Assembly (NCBI GenBank): GCA_963070105.1
Contig: OY718808.1
Location: 6,611,738 to 6,675,737 of the forward strand
Source of the DNA: Litomosoides sigmodontis
Taxonomy: Eukaryota; Nematoda; Chromadorea; Rhabditida; Onchocercidae
Direction: 5' to 3'
DNA length: 64,000 nt
In this document: piece after piece, positions 12,974-28,600 of the stretch
Layout: every line of letters starts with the position of its first letter
How positions within the stretch are numbered: the first letter of the stretch is position 1
Notes under the pieces: generated by a model
Seen by the model: the letters and a program-made list of their open reading frames with translations, nothing else
Told to the model about the DNA's origin: nothing
The model's database searches: none
Position numbers and translations under genes: made by a program

Positions 12974-15868
12974 TAAATAATATGCTTTCATTTAATCGAT
13001 TAGTTGTGTGTTGATTGGTTGAAAAGCATTGTAATCCCTCAAATAATTTTCAGTAAATTTCATGACAGTAATGTTTGAAGCGAACGTTTCGATTAAAATT
13101 GAAGAGTTATGCAGTTAAATCAACTTTATTGCATCCTTTAATCACAGTGAATTGAATTACCATCGAACACCGCCTTTTGTGAAAAAATTGTTAATGGTTT
13201 GCTTAGGAAATATTTCAATGGTTTTTTTTCTCTATCAGTTTAATCACTTTGGAGCAAAATAAAACATCCAATATCATCGTTGGCGATAGTTTTTTTTTTC
13301 ACTTAATATCTTGGAGTAAATGTTATCAATTAATTGACAAAATTAGATTCGTCTAAATGTGAAATATTTAGATGGCAATAACTTTTTTTTTTGAGTGAGA
13401 AAGATTGGACTAATTTAACGTCCGAGTTACATTAAAATAATTGTTGAATTGATCGCAGTTAATGATTTACCATTTGGATTGATTACAAATTGTTCAATCG
13501 AAAGCTGTTGTTGATGGATCTGAAGAGATATTACATCGATTGATAAGTTGAGCAAATGAACTGATTGAATTAACAGTGTTCTTAGCACAATGAATTATGT
13601 ATTTATCACATTTGAAGATATAAGCACTCATTTCAAACTCACTTCTTTCATCTTATCGACCATCTTTTTTTTGTTTTCACACTTTTCCTTTCATTTTGAA
13701 AAAAAAAGTGCTAAAGAGACTTTTTGTAAATGTAAGAAAGGCAACAAGGTAAGGTATTGTTTTGCTGTATAGCACATGGAGATATGAATGTGACTTCAAG
13801 AAAGGTTACTTAGATATCGATGCTTTGAATTTAACCTTTCTATACAATTACATGTAAGTGAATTAGATTCCTTAGTGTCTGGAAATGAATTGAAAAGATT
13901 GAAGTTAAATTCTAAAACCACTGATTGATTGATGAGTTTTTTGTTTATTGTACAGAGAATTATTTAAATTTAAAAAGTAAATGAAATTGCTACTACAAAT
14001 TAGCAATGGATTGGAATAGCTATTCGGGATGCGTGAGAGAGATGGTAAGATAGGTGAAGCTATGAAACGCGCAGCTACGCAAATGTCCGGAAACAGTGAA
14101 AAAATCCGACAAGTTTACGGAGAAGTAAAAGAAGCATCCTCTAAGGACGAAGAGAATGATACTAGTCGCTTGAACAACTTTCCAACTTCCTTAATTCATA
14201 CACTTCTTGTAAAATGAATGCTGGAAAAAGTGAAAAACTATGCCTGACTTTCGAGAAAAAAATTAAAGAATTCGTCTCCCCTCCCCAGAGCTAAAGTTAC
14301 CATTTAAGTTACCAACTTTTTTACATTACCTGAGAGAGAGAGAGAGAAAAAGGTGGGGAGTGCGAGAAGAACGATATGGTTGATATCTTCACATATATGA
14401 TATAGCTGTCGGGAAGGTTCTCCAATAAACTGCTAGAAAGAGAATACGACGATATGATAATTTGATTTAATTTATTTACAGAGGCTGTGCAGTACTCACA
14501 AATGACAAGTATTTATGAATGAATTAAAATATCAGTTATTTCGATTTTCTTACTTCATTTTCTTGTAGGAAATAAAAATACAGTTTTATTTGTTATAAAA
14601 AATTTTCGTCACACTTTTACAATATCATTGTGATTGGGTACGATTTTGCATTCGTTCAATCGTGACACTTACATCTGATTGATTGAGGGGAATTGAATTA
14701 AAAAATACTCCCATCAATTTTGGTAAGTTTAAAAAAATTGAAAAAAAAAGTTTAAAAAAGTTAAAAAAAATTTCACATCAATTTTAAACAAAAAAAATTG
14801 TTAGCGATTTAAGAGGTAGGTGGGTTTTAGACGTCTAAATCATTTGAAATGAAGTAATTGTTGATCAGTATGTGTGAAATATGGAAATAATTGAAACTTT
14901 CAAAAATGCCGATGGCGTGTGTCATAAGAAATTTTGGAAAGTCATTTTACTTCTTCAATCATTCAATTCAATTCTATTGTTATGTGAAGAAAGAGCAAAC
15001 AAGCAAATTACTAGTTTAAATTTTAGTCCTCAAGTTAGTTTTTCTTTTTTTTTTGATTAAAATAGACAAATCATTTCATTCGATATAGCTTCTTGCAGAA
15101 CAATGCTGCGCGGTATTTTTTCGTCTCGTCCAACTGCTATTTAAAAATTAGAATGAATGGCTTGTGTTTTTATGAGTGGAAAAATTCATGAAAAAAACCA
15201 GTAGTCGTTCACACTCCTTTAACATCTTAATTTCTTTATGAATTCCACAAGTGCCACTTTTCATAACAGAGATTTCATCGTCTTCGGGCTCTCCTAATGA
15301 ACGTAAAAAATGTAATTTCAGGAAGAGAGGAAGAGGAAACCGGTTGTCCATTCACACTACTCATCATTTGTCTGAATTAAACATCCATAATGAATGCAAC
15401 TGTTTTAAAATAAGCGAACAAAGTGCACACATTTCTAAGCTGCAAATCTTTCTCCAATCTTCCACGCATTCCTTGCAATTTAATTGCATATTTAAATGAA
15501 CAAAACTTTTTCCCTTTTTTTTTCAACAAACAAACATTTGACTTCATTCGCCTCTTGTCCTATCATTTCATTTTTGCTCATTTGCTAATTTATGACATTG
15601 ACTACTTTTGGAAAAAAGAAGCGTGCATGTATAGATACAGATAGAAGGTACCACATTCAATAATCCAAGAAAGGGAAACTACTCTCTTCTCATTTTTAAG
15701 TAAATGAGAAATTAAACTTTAACCAGTTGCGCAAAAATTTGAAATGATCAGAAAAAAAAGCCGAAAAAAAAAGTTGCACACAAATGAAGCGAGAACGAAA
15801 AAGGAAGTGAAAAAAAATTGATAGACTGGAGCACCAATTACAATTAGTGTTATGCTTTCCACTTCCTC
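12974..15868. other. Intergenic region between the insertion and the repeat-protein gene
   Basis: No gene supported. The DNA is very AT-rich with T and A homopolymers, and a GA run at 14332-14346. An ORF at 14029-14217 rich in K, E and S has no detectable partner exon or relative that I recognise. Confidence 0.55.
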
Positions 15869-15876
15869 TATATAAG
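15869..15876 (+). promoter_or_regulatory. TATA-like element of the repeat-protein gene
   Basis: TATATAAG lies about 140 nt upstream of the start codon at 16011. A CAG acceptor near 15977 between it and the ATG could be a spliced-leader site. Confidence 0.4.
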
Positions 15877-16010
15877 AAATTACGGCAAAGTATTTCCATT
15901 CCAGTTCCATCCTCCCACTAAAACATAGTACCACTTGAAGTTCCCTCACCTGTCTCTTAAATTCACTTCCATTGCAGGAGAGGAGCAAATATCGTCACGC
16001 AGTAGTAGCA

Positions 16011-17291
16011 ATGATCAATTCAATCACTATCGTTCCACTTTGGATATTATTCGTTTTCAATGTACCATCACAGTTACGTATGTTACTTGCTTATTTTTAC
16101 CTCATCAATCTCCTCACCATAAATGCGTTTAGCCTGATAGGCAATATCTTTTGATTTGGAATAAGCAATAAGGAGAAGCATAGGATGGACAGATTCATAT
16201 ACTTTGAAATATTAAAAAAAAAAACCCCTACCATTAATAGCAGTAACTGGTCATCATATGAAAGATTTAACGACAACAATAAGTAAGAAGAAAGTGTCAT
16301 AAAAGCCAGTTTGTCAACTGTCCGCTTTCTCCTCTCCACGATGTAAACTGTTTTAGATTTAAACAAGTTAATATTATCCGATGACGACAAGCAGAATAGC
16401 ATTTTTTCGCTAGTGATACATAAGTTAATACTACCACTATTTCTGCCATATTTAAAAAATGTTAAGAAATATGGGCCCGAATTACATTCATATCAGTGCA
16501 TAACAAAAAGTGTAATAATAAAATAAAGATGATGTAATGATGCAATAATAAAATAAAGATATGCATAATAAAAAGATAAAGCTATCATTTCAGCTTTCGC
16601 TGTGGCTGCACCTATTGGACAATCCGAAGTACAAACTTCTCAACTACGTGCACTTCCAGCTTTAGATGGACACCGAAAAAAGCGAAATAATGCTTATGGA
16701 GATGAAGTTGTCCTTCCGCCAACAGATCTAGCAATATCTATGAGGACACCTGTGGAACAACCTCCAGCACGAGCTGACCAATCATATGGTGGTGTTGTAG
16801 TTCCGGCTATAGTGGAGACTAGTGGATATCGCAAAAAGCGAAATAATGCTTACGGAGATGAAGTTGTCCTTCCGCCAACAGATCTAGCAATATCTATGAG
16901 GACACCTGTGGAACAACCTCCAGCACGAGCTGACCAGTCATATGGTGGTGTTGTAGTTCCGGCTATAGTGGAGACTAGTGGATATCGCAAAAAGCGAAAT
17001 AATGCTTACGGAGATGAAGTTGTCCTTCCGCCAACAGATCTAGCAATATCTATGAGGACACCTGTGGAACAACCTCCAGCACGAGCTGACCAGTCATATG
17101 GTGGTGTTGTAGTTCCGGCTATAGTGGAGACTAGTGGATATCGCAAAAAGCGAAGTAATGCTTACGGAGATGAAGTTGTCCTTCCGCCAACAGATCTAGC
17201 AATATCTATGAGGACACCTGTGGAACAACCTCCAGCACGAGCTGATCAATCATATGCTGCTGCAGCTACAGTGGTATCCAGTGGTTACTAA
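16011..17291 (+). CDS. Secreted tandem-repeat protein with RKKR cleavage sites
   Basis: Two exons, 16011-16077 and 16594-17291, give 254 residues. The first exon encodes an N-terminal hydrophobic stretch typical of a signal peptide (MINSITIVPLWILFVFNV). The second starts in phase after a TTTCAG acceptor with PFAVAAPIGQSE and then holds four repeats of 52 residues. Each begins (H/Y)RKKRN(N)AYGDEV and includes LPPTDLAISMRTPVEQPPAR, ADQSYGG and VETSGY. RKKR (HRKKR at the first) fits furin/kexin processing, so the product may be cut into similar peptides of about 48 residues. The fourth repeat has a shortened, altered end (SYAAAATVVSSGY). There is no cysteine in the repeats and no family I recognise. 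The nucleotide repeats are nearly identical, pointing to recent amplification or gene conversion. The large intron and the start codon are supported by phase only. Confidence 0.75.
16674..17288 (+). repeat. Four tandem 156-bp coding repeats
   Basis: Units start at 16674, 16830, 16986 and 17142, exactly 156 bp apart. Units 2 and 3 appear almost identical at the nucleotide level. Unit 1 differs at a few silent sites, and unit 4 has one N-to-S change and a divergent 3' end. Confidence 0.95.
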
Positions 17292-17372
17292 GATTAGTAA
17301 TGTGATAACACTTTAAAATCTATTATTTCTAAATGATTCTCATGCTGAACAAGTCCTACAATTTATACCGCT

Positions 17373-17378
17373 AATAAA
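17373..17378 (+). terminator. Poly(A) signal of the repeat-protein gene
   Basis: AATAAA lies 82 nt after the stop codon of the repeat-protein gene. Confidence 0.6.
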
Positions 17379-18361
17379 AATATGAAAGAAAAAATTATTA
17401 GCTTTCCACTCCCCTCTCTATCTTTCAGAATTTAATCATTCAACAGTTACTGAAATGGTGCGCTGTAGCAACACGACTTACGTAAAATTTCTTTCATTTC
17501 CCATACTAACTTCCCGATTATACATCACCAGTAAAACTTTCTTTCGTTCCAAGAAAAAAATTAAGTTTGCATAAAAATAACTCTTTGATCACTGCTTGTA
17601 TTGCTTTCACTGCCTACCCGTAGTGGTGTGCTTCTTTGTCAAAACACTTTAAAAGAATAAACTTTAAAATTCGTTGGGCATTTACGCATAATGAATTGGC
17701 AAGCAAACGCAATTTAGAAAATTCGACCAATGGTCAGAAACACAGAGAGAGGGAGAGAGAAGGAGAGATTTGCAAAATTATGACTTGCTATAAACCTAGT
17801 ATAAATCAGAATACCTATATGAAAAATGAAGCAGAAGCTAATATAGAGTGCGGAGGAGGGCTTTCAGAAACATGCTCATCCATCATCATCACAGTTACTT
17901 AATTTCATGTAGAGTTAAACTTTGATGAGACATATCAATTCGCTCGGAATATTTGGAATAAAATTAAATAGAAATGAAAAGTATGTGCCACCTATATTAC
18001 TTTCATTCAGAGCATTAAAACTTTACACACAAACCAATCCAAATTTTTTCCACATGAACAACTCGATCGATTTAGCATCCGTATTTGCAAGTGCTCATGA
18101 AGCTCATCATACTTGGAACCATGTACAAAAAGAGTTGGAGCAAATACCAAGTCATCACAACAAGAACTACATGAAAGCCAAAAAAAATCACCAAAAGCAT
18201 GAATCACTTCTCCATACAAAGTGTCGGTGAGTCATCATGAAAGAGGAAGTTGGCACTTTTAATAGCACTCGTCCGTTTCAATATTCAACTTCACGAAATT
18301 TTTCAGCTATTGGTTGAATATACATTTCATCACATCACACTGATTGATCGCTTCTACCCGT
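17379..18361. other. Intergenic region
   Basis: ORFs on the plus strand (17636-17902 and 17922-18230) have compositions expected of noncoding AT-rich DNA, and no family match was recognised. No other structure seen. Confidence 0.5.
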
Positions 18362-19463
18362 TCACATTGGGTATTGAAGTAGACCGGTATCCGGTGCAAG
18401 TTCAATGATTAATTTTTGTACTTCACGGAACTTCGGATGGTCAGCCCCTCCTAACAAACCGAGAATGACACATTCGCTGGTTGTCAAAATAGCGCCAGCA
18501 GCTTCCATTTGTCGTAAGCCAAACATTCTTTAAACAAAGTTTTGAATTACGCAGAAGCCTGACGTAGTGTCGACAATTTATACGGATATAAAAGATACCT
18601 GTCGATTTGTGAGCGAGATGAAACAGCATCCGCAACCACATGTACAGCAATTCCTTTTTCAAGCATATCAAGCGCTGTGCGTAAAACACATACATGTGTT
18701 TCAATGCCACATAATATCACAGAGTGACATGATTCAAGTATTTCTGTCACAGATGGAATGCACATGCTGAACTTTTTCTTCTCAAAAACTGGTATATTAT
18801 GCTTATTTAGGTCCAATTCTGACACTGTATGCCCAAGCCCTAAACAAATTAAGTTCATATCAACTGAGAGCTACGCTCACTTGCATTTATGGCTCGCAAT
18901 ATTCTCAATTCGCTTAGTACAGCAACATTTTAAGTTCCACATTAAATCCCTCCATCGTTTTCAAATACATAATCAAATTCATAAAATCGAATGATGCGAG
19001 CTGGAATAACGCTACCCAAAATAAGGCATGAAACGGTCCTCAACGTATTACTGATATATTGTATTTAATAATCCTCCTTGAAACCATAAGAATCCCAGGA
19101 ACCTTAAGTAAATTCTACCTTTTGGATACTGTTCAGTAGCAATAACTTTCATATCAAGAAGTTTTGCAGCGTCAATAAGGCGCTTGGTGCTTTGAACAAT
19201 CTCTTCAAAGTACTTGACAGAAGACCTGCAATTTCAAGATGAATCGTATACCTGACCGAACTGTTACAACGCAGATCCCAAGGAATTTACGCACTTAAAC
19301 TCAAATGTAACCATCTGCACATCTCTGCGGTACTAATAAGAGTAACGGAGTAAAAGTTTAAATGAATCTATTCATAAAATTACCTGAACCTCTCTTGCAC
19401 ATCGCATACAAGCAGCATCGAATTCAGAGATGACAACCGTGACGCAGCATGTCTAACAGCCAT
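18362..19463 (-). CDS. Isochorismatase-domain hydrolase (ISOC1/2-like)
   Basis: Four minus-strand exons, 19384-19463, 19119-19225, 18599-18839 and 18362-18527, encode 197 residues with phases closing. The order of family motifs is intact: [11 protein letters not shown] (catalytic Asp), ATEYQ-type block [23 protein letters not shown] (catalytic Lys) and [19 protein letters not shown] (catalytic Cys). These are followed by [14 protein letters not shown], then [27 protein letters not shown] in pieces across the last exon. This corresponds closely to animal ISOC1/ISOC2, cysteine-hydrolase-fold proteins whose physiological substrate is not settled. The N terminus ([15 protein letters not shown]) is basic and hydroxylated, compatible with mitochondrial targeting. 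It lies in tandem with HSP90, 601 nt downstream of it on the same strand. Confidence 0.9.
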
Positions 19464-20064
19464 TTCTCACCTCCAACAGATGTAATTCTCCAAAGCATAC
19501 GAATCAGCGGCGCTCACTCCACCAAGTACCAGAAAACACAGCCCATGGCCCTCGACGAAAGCTTTTGGACACACCACCCAGCTTTAACTCGAATAAGCAC
19601 ACTTGCTAAACCCCCTGAGAACCCGACAACGCAACCATACCTTTAATAACAATCCCACTTCTTACTCAACCGAAGAGGGTCCTCCACTCCTTAAGCCAAC
19701 TCCGCAAGATCTACACATCCTCAACACGATACAACGCATGTCGTACCAGAAGAGCATTGCAACTCTCTCCAAACACTTCAGCAGAAAGAGAAAATAACTT
19801 TATTGATGGTACGAAAACATGGAAATACAAAACAGAAAACTCAAAAAAAACAAATCATCATCAGCCATGTAGAAAAACTGCAGTTTTTCTACAGCACTGG
19901 TACAAATACTTGATGAACAACTCAGCACGAGATCAACAAAAGCCCACAATCGGACATCAAACAATTCATGGAAACCTACTGCCTGCACTTAATTCCATTA
20001 AATTTCAAAATTCAAGTTGATGATCGAACTGCGGGTGAAACTATTAAAACTTCACTACCACCAA
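19464..20064. other. Spacer between HSP90 and the isochorismatase gene
   Basis: Plus-strand ORFs here (for example 19449-19646) have no supporting features. A TTTATT (AATAAA on the minus strand) at 19799-19804 is a candidate HSP90 poly(A) signal, 261 nt past its stop. Confidence 0.5.
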
Positions 20065-23318
<3,254 letters not shown>

Positions 23319-23643
23319 TGTTGCTATTGCTGGTTAGCGAGAATAGTCCACGAAAGCTGAAACTTCAGACTACGACTGCATGTCATCCGTATGCACAGAA
23401 ACTTCACCCATGTCCACTTCCATTCCGACTCGAAAAAAATGCTCTCAACCTTCGAAACACCCACGCGCGCCCCAATGAACCACACTGCTTGTCACCGCTT
23501 TTTTATCCATCCATTCCCCCCACACCACAATCCCTACCTCGCTAAGCCCCACCATACCGCGGACCCCGCGGACTCACCAACCCCCCACCCACATGACGGC
23601 CACCAACGCCACATCACTGGTTCCACAGCTTGCAGCGTACAGC

Positions 23644-23651
23644 CTTTTATA
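23644..23651 (-). promoter_or_regulatory. TATA box of HSP90
   Basis: On the minus strand this reads TATAAAAG, about 325 nt upstream of the ATG. Its first heat-shock element lies 14 nt further upstream. Confidence 0.7.
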
Positions 23652-23664
23652 TCCTCTGGCCTAA

Positions 23665-23677
23665 GAATGTTCTAGAA
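23665..23677 (-). promoter_or_regulatory. Heat-shock element 1 (HSP90 promoter)
   Basis: GAATGTTCTAGAA contains three alternating nGAAn/nTTCn units with exact 5-bp spacing, directly upstream of the TATA box. Confidence 0.8.
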
Positions 23678-23749
23678 CCCGATAGGCGGTGCCTGCAGTA
23701 GTAACAGCCAATGAATGAAGGATGTGGCGTGTGGTTTAGATGGGCGATA

Positions 23750-23767
23750 GAATGTTCTGGAAGGTTC
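23750..23767 (-). promoter_or_regulatory. Heat-shock element 2 (HSP90 promoter)
   Basis: GAATGTTCTGGAAGGTTC has four perfect alternating units. A CCAAT motif (plus strand 23708-23712) lies between this element and element 1. Confidence 0.8.
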
Positions 23768-23823
23768 TATGGGAGAACGTAGGGTTATGTTGGGAGGCAT
23801 GCGCGTGTGGGCAGGATAAGGCG

Positions 23824-23836
23824 TTCTAGAAGGTTC
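23824..23836 (-). promoter_or_regulatory. Heat-shock element 3 (HSP90 promoter)
   Basis: TTCTAGAAGGTTC has three perfect alternating units, about 57 bp beyond element 2. The surrounding DNA is markedly GC-richer than the rest of the window. Confidence 0.75.
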
Positions 23837-25683
23837 CGGGAGGGTGAGGGGGGAGTTGGGGGATGCCTTGGGGAAGGGTCTCTCGATATTGGTGGGTGAT
23901 TGTTGCTGTCGCAGGGCGAATGTCCAGCCTGACCCTACTCGCCAACTTTTGGCTTCTTCCACTCGTGCACAGTTTCCATGTTTCGTAATTTTGTGTGGAT
24001 GCAAATGCTTCTATGTAACTGGAAGAAACCGTGCAGCAGGGGGCGGTCACCATGTCCCCATCCTTGTCAGCCATGTCGCAACGAATTAAACAAATTAACG
24101 CCGGATGGAATTAATTCACAAAAGGTGTTACATTTCGAGTAAAGTCCCTTTCCCCCCCACTTCAATCGCCTGCAAATTGAATTTCATCTGTTTATCTTTT
24201 CAGTGCAAAAAACTTTAGCTTTGCATTGGTGGAAGGGGAATGTTGCATGCGTACCTGTAATCGCACTGTTATTTCATCAGATAATCAAGCCTTCCTCCCA
24301 TTAGTAAGCTAAAATGTGAATGCTGCAAGACAGCAACTTACAATTGTAGAGGTTTATGACTTGTGCATTCCTTTCCGAACAAGCAACTTATTCAATTTAT
24401 CCAAAAGAAGGGCACGACAGAAAATAGCAAATAAAATTAAGAGCAATCACTGAAACCACCGCTGCAGTTGAGGGAAGCAACTGTTACCATCTCACACTTC
24501 AGCGTTGTATTGGACCCGCAGATCAACGAAAAAATGCCAGAATTAGTAGACATAACAGTGTGTCACAGCATAAAATGAATATGGAAAAACATAAAAACAT
24601 GAAACATGAATTTGAATTTGAGCTGCAAGTATTAGAAAATTCTGTAATCACTGCTGTAATTTTGCTTACAGTGGTGGGCGTAAAAGGACCAAAAACAGAA
24701 TTTTAGCGGTTGTCACTTTTAGAATGTGACCGATGTAAGCTGGAAAGGATACTACCCAACTGCAAAAGCAAGATGAAATTCACTGGCAGTCACTGTTGAA
24801 CAGGGCGCGCTTTATCCAAATTAAACAGCGCAACTTATTAATTAAAGACCGAACTCTTTAAACCTTTTGTCCCTGAAAAACTATGGTCTGCTGCGTACGT
24901 CTATACATATAAACATTAAAAATGGTCAAACTGGGCAAAATATTAACAAAAAGGCAATTCGAAAAGAACTGGTTATGCTTACAGACTGGTCATGACCCCT
25001 ATCACCAATTTGGGTTAGAAGAGAATTGAAATTAAAGCGCAAACAAGGTGGTAGTTGGATGTATGGATGGATTTTCCGGTAACAAGTTTCAGTAAACCCG
25101 CTCCAATATGAGCTAATTGTGAAAACTTTTGACTATTTGATGATAGCTATAGATGTATGTAGAACCTCATTTTTTGATGACCTTTTTATCATTGGCAGAT
25201 TGAGTCAAAGGTTCTCAACATGTAGCCATACTGAAAATTGCTTATGATTCCCAAAACAAATTGCGTGACAGCAGTAACAATGCTTGGAGTGAAACAAACA
25301 GTTGCGTGGGTCAACTCGATTATGGAAGAATTAAAATTATAAAGCCATAATAGGTTCACTGTTTTCATCGGTATCAAGACTAAGGCCTTTCCTGGAAACA
25401 AAGAACACTTTCAACATTTCAGGAAACTTGAAATTAAAATAAATTGCTTAAAAATATTTGAACTGATAGAATATGTAGAAATGAATGTATATAGAAATAT
25501 GTAGCAGCGAAAACGAAACCTTGTTTTATTTTCTAGCAGCGAATTAGTTGGTATTTTGATAGTAACTTCCGACAACTCAGTTAGTGGAGTTTTTCCATTT
25601 GCTTCGTCAATAAGTGCTCTAAAACTCGGTCGTTAATTAATTCAATGGTTTTTATAAAGTTTAAGCAGATCTTATAAGGTTTA
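23837..25683. other. Spacer between HSP90 promoter and TTLL 3' end
   Basis: No coding exon recognised. A TTTATT at 25525-25530 (AATAAA on the minus strand) is a candidate poly(A) signal for the TTLL gene, about 155 nt past its stop. Confidence 0.5.
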
Positions 25684-28600
25684 TTAATACTTTTCAAAAT
25701 CAGAATGGTCAATTTGAAGGCTTGTTGCAAAAACGACGTCATCATAATTAACTGCGAGTGGTCGTAATTTGGATTCCACTTTCTCAAAGCTATCAGATCT
25801 CTTACGCAGTTCTGGCCTGAGCTTTGGCAGTTTGTCTGAAAACACAGCAGAAGAAGAAGCAAACACCAACATCAGAAAATCAAAAGATTTTACGAGAAAA
25901 AAATATTGGGAAAATAACGAATCCATACCACTTGACCTTTCTCTAATTCATACAAGCAAAATATATGGTAATCTGGAGACAAATGATTGCAGACTTACTT
26001 GCGTACTTTATGCCCGGCTTAGTCATTCTTGAAGTGTACCGCTCAGCCATTTTTAGTGATGGCATCAGAGCTTCAAGCACCGATTTAGTTAAGGAGGCTG
26101 TTTCCACAATCTGAAAAGTGCAAACTTTATTAAAGCTCTGATTTTGAACCGTACGCCACTACTTTTAGGTATAAATCAGTCAGTACATAAAAACCTAAAA
26201 ATGATATCGTCCAGATTCGAATTAATGCTCAATTTTGTACTATGCATAGTGACAAACACTATATAAGTAATGCCTGTGACAGAGGATATCAAAAACGTTG
26301 CTTTAAGACAGCAAACTAACATTATCGCAATCCATAAGTTCCTTCTGTACCAGTTTAATTGTTTTTTCGCTAAAACGATCCGAAGACTTATAGCCATAAA
26401 TATCTTCAAACAAGCGCCAATCCCAGTTCACAGTGTCATAATCTTCCATTAAATGGCTGAAATTATAACACGTTGATACCTGATTCCTCTTTATGCGAGA
26501 TCCACTTTTTATTTGTTCTTCAAAAAGTATTAATTGCAAGAATCAGTTGATTCCACTGTTTGTGATGGAAAGCTACATCCCATTTCACATTTCCACTCTT
26601 ATCTAAAGAGAAAGGGAAGGATGCATACTAAAAGCTGGTTCTTCTGTATTAATGTACTAATAAGTCAAGCATTATTTCAAAAAAAAAGAACCTGTAAAGG
26701 TAGAACGAATTTTCACGGGGAAACAATGGAACAAAGGCACCCAAGCGATCAAGTTCCATTTTCCATTTTTCTAAGCTGTTGCGAGAACGCTCTTTAGTGT
26801 TCACGTAAATTTTGTTTGGACTGAAGGAAGGTGATAGACATCGAATTGACTTCTTCTGAAATTTCTCTGTGGAAATAAAAGATATTAAATCATTTTTAAC
26901 AAAAATAAATATTCCTAAGTAAATTTGTGAAAATGCAACCTTGTGACAACTTTCTAAGCAACAATTTCTTAAACAATAGTCTGATTATAAAAAGAGTATA
27001 ACAACTGGAGTTTGTTTCGCTGTAAGAGAAAACAAAGGAAAAGAAATTAACCTTTAAACGCTGAGCGATAAACAACGTTGCATCCTTTGATATATATCGC
27101 TTTCTATTTGAAGTACAAAAAGTAGCTGAAAAGAAGCATCAAATTTCACAATCGCCCTCTAACGAGACTGCCTGAACGTTTGCACCTAGGTGGCTAATTA
27201 AGAGCTCACTATCTCCAAATAATTTTGTGTGAAAAGAACAGTAGTCAAAAATATAAAACATACCGGAAGAAGCAGGAAATCGACCTTCTATGTATTTCGG
27301 AGGAATAAGCGGTATAGCGGCGAGCGTGAGAACATTACAAATTAAGGACGACTTTAGTTGCAAATCTAGCGGAGTATCGCTGTAAACATCTAACCTTTAT
27401 TTTTGACGTTTCAAATGAATACGCTTCAGATCCATTTCCATACGGTTTACAGCCTATTGGACTTCAGTAATTATGCACGTACGCTAAAAAATTAAACTCC
27501 ATCGAGTTCGAAATCAGTTGGTTACTATTATCAAAATATTATAAATGTTGTCTGAATTCAAACTGTGTAACTAAAATTATATTCACTACAGTAGAACAAA
27601 GGTTTGAAGAAATGGAAATTGAAGAAAATATCCGTAAAACTAGCAATAACCAACCAACTTAAACTGGGTGATAGATTCACCTCTAAAAGCCATGGTTTAA
27701 GGTTACTATCAATGAGTACGTCAAAGCCAAACAATTCAAAGCAACATTTGGAATGCGCAACAACGTTTTTACTAGCTGCCGCGATTTGTCCCTGTACAGA
27801 GAACAAGGCTTTCAATACGACATCTTCTACACGTACCATAAGCACTGCAATAATTGTTTTCACTGCTATTTTTTGAACTAGTTAAGCTTTATCAGAATCA
27901 GCCACAATGTGTGTTGAAATTTAATAGGGATAATAGTAATACTGTTCAAGAGAATAGATCCCTAAACTTTTTGGGACTTCAACTGTTATACTTTGTGAAA
28001 CCTCAGTCTTAGTTCAATTACTTCTGGAATGCTACTCCCACTCACTAAAATTATAAATAGACATTCAATATAATGGCTCATTTAATCACTGAACTGCGGG
28101 GAAAACGAGACGTACAATTTGTATCTATCCTGTTACTCCGCAATTTTCGGAGTAGAGCGCCCAAAGTCCATTTGTGACCACAGTCCTCTGTACCAGCACT
28201 TTGATTCCTGAAAACCACTAATCTCTCAGTGCTGGTTTTCGAAAAGTTATGGTAAGTTGAAAAATTGAAATACAATCATCACATTTTTGATATTAACCTG
28301 ACAAATTTCCCATTGTTTTTATTAAGCGAGTAGTTCGTAAGATGTGAAAAATGTTGCTCATAGCTTTTTGCGCTAGTGGAGTATTTTTCCGAAGCAAATC
28401 GTGCTAGTCCTTCACTATACATGTATGCAACCAATGGATGAAATGACGTCACTAACACGTACAATCTGGAAAAAACTGAAAACTGCTTAAAATTTTCAGA
28501 ATCTCTATTGTTTCATAAATTTAGGAATCTTTTAAACATTTCTTCTTTAAAAGAACCATTCTTCACTTTATAATCATCTTTTTAATTTAGCAGAATCCAA

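Noticed and set aside
14029..14217. 62-codon ORF rich in Lys, Glu and Ser
   Set aside because: Composition could be coding, but no upstream exon, leader acceptor or relative could be identified.
17636..18230. Plus-strand ORFs of 88 and 102 codons
   Set aside because: His/Asn/Lys-rich, no splice support, no recognised family; typical of AT-rich spacer.
26479..26530. Possible additional TTLL exon between 26692 and 26456
   Set aside because: Its flanking phases do not fit, while direct splicing of 26692 to 26456 is in phase.
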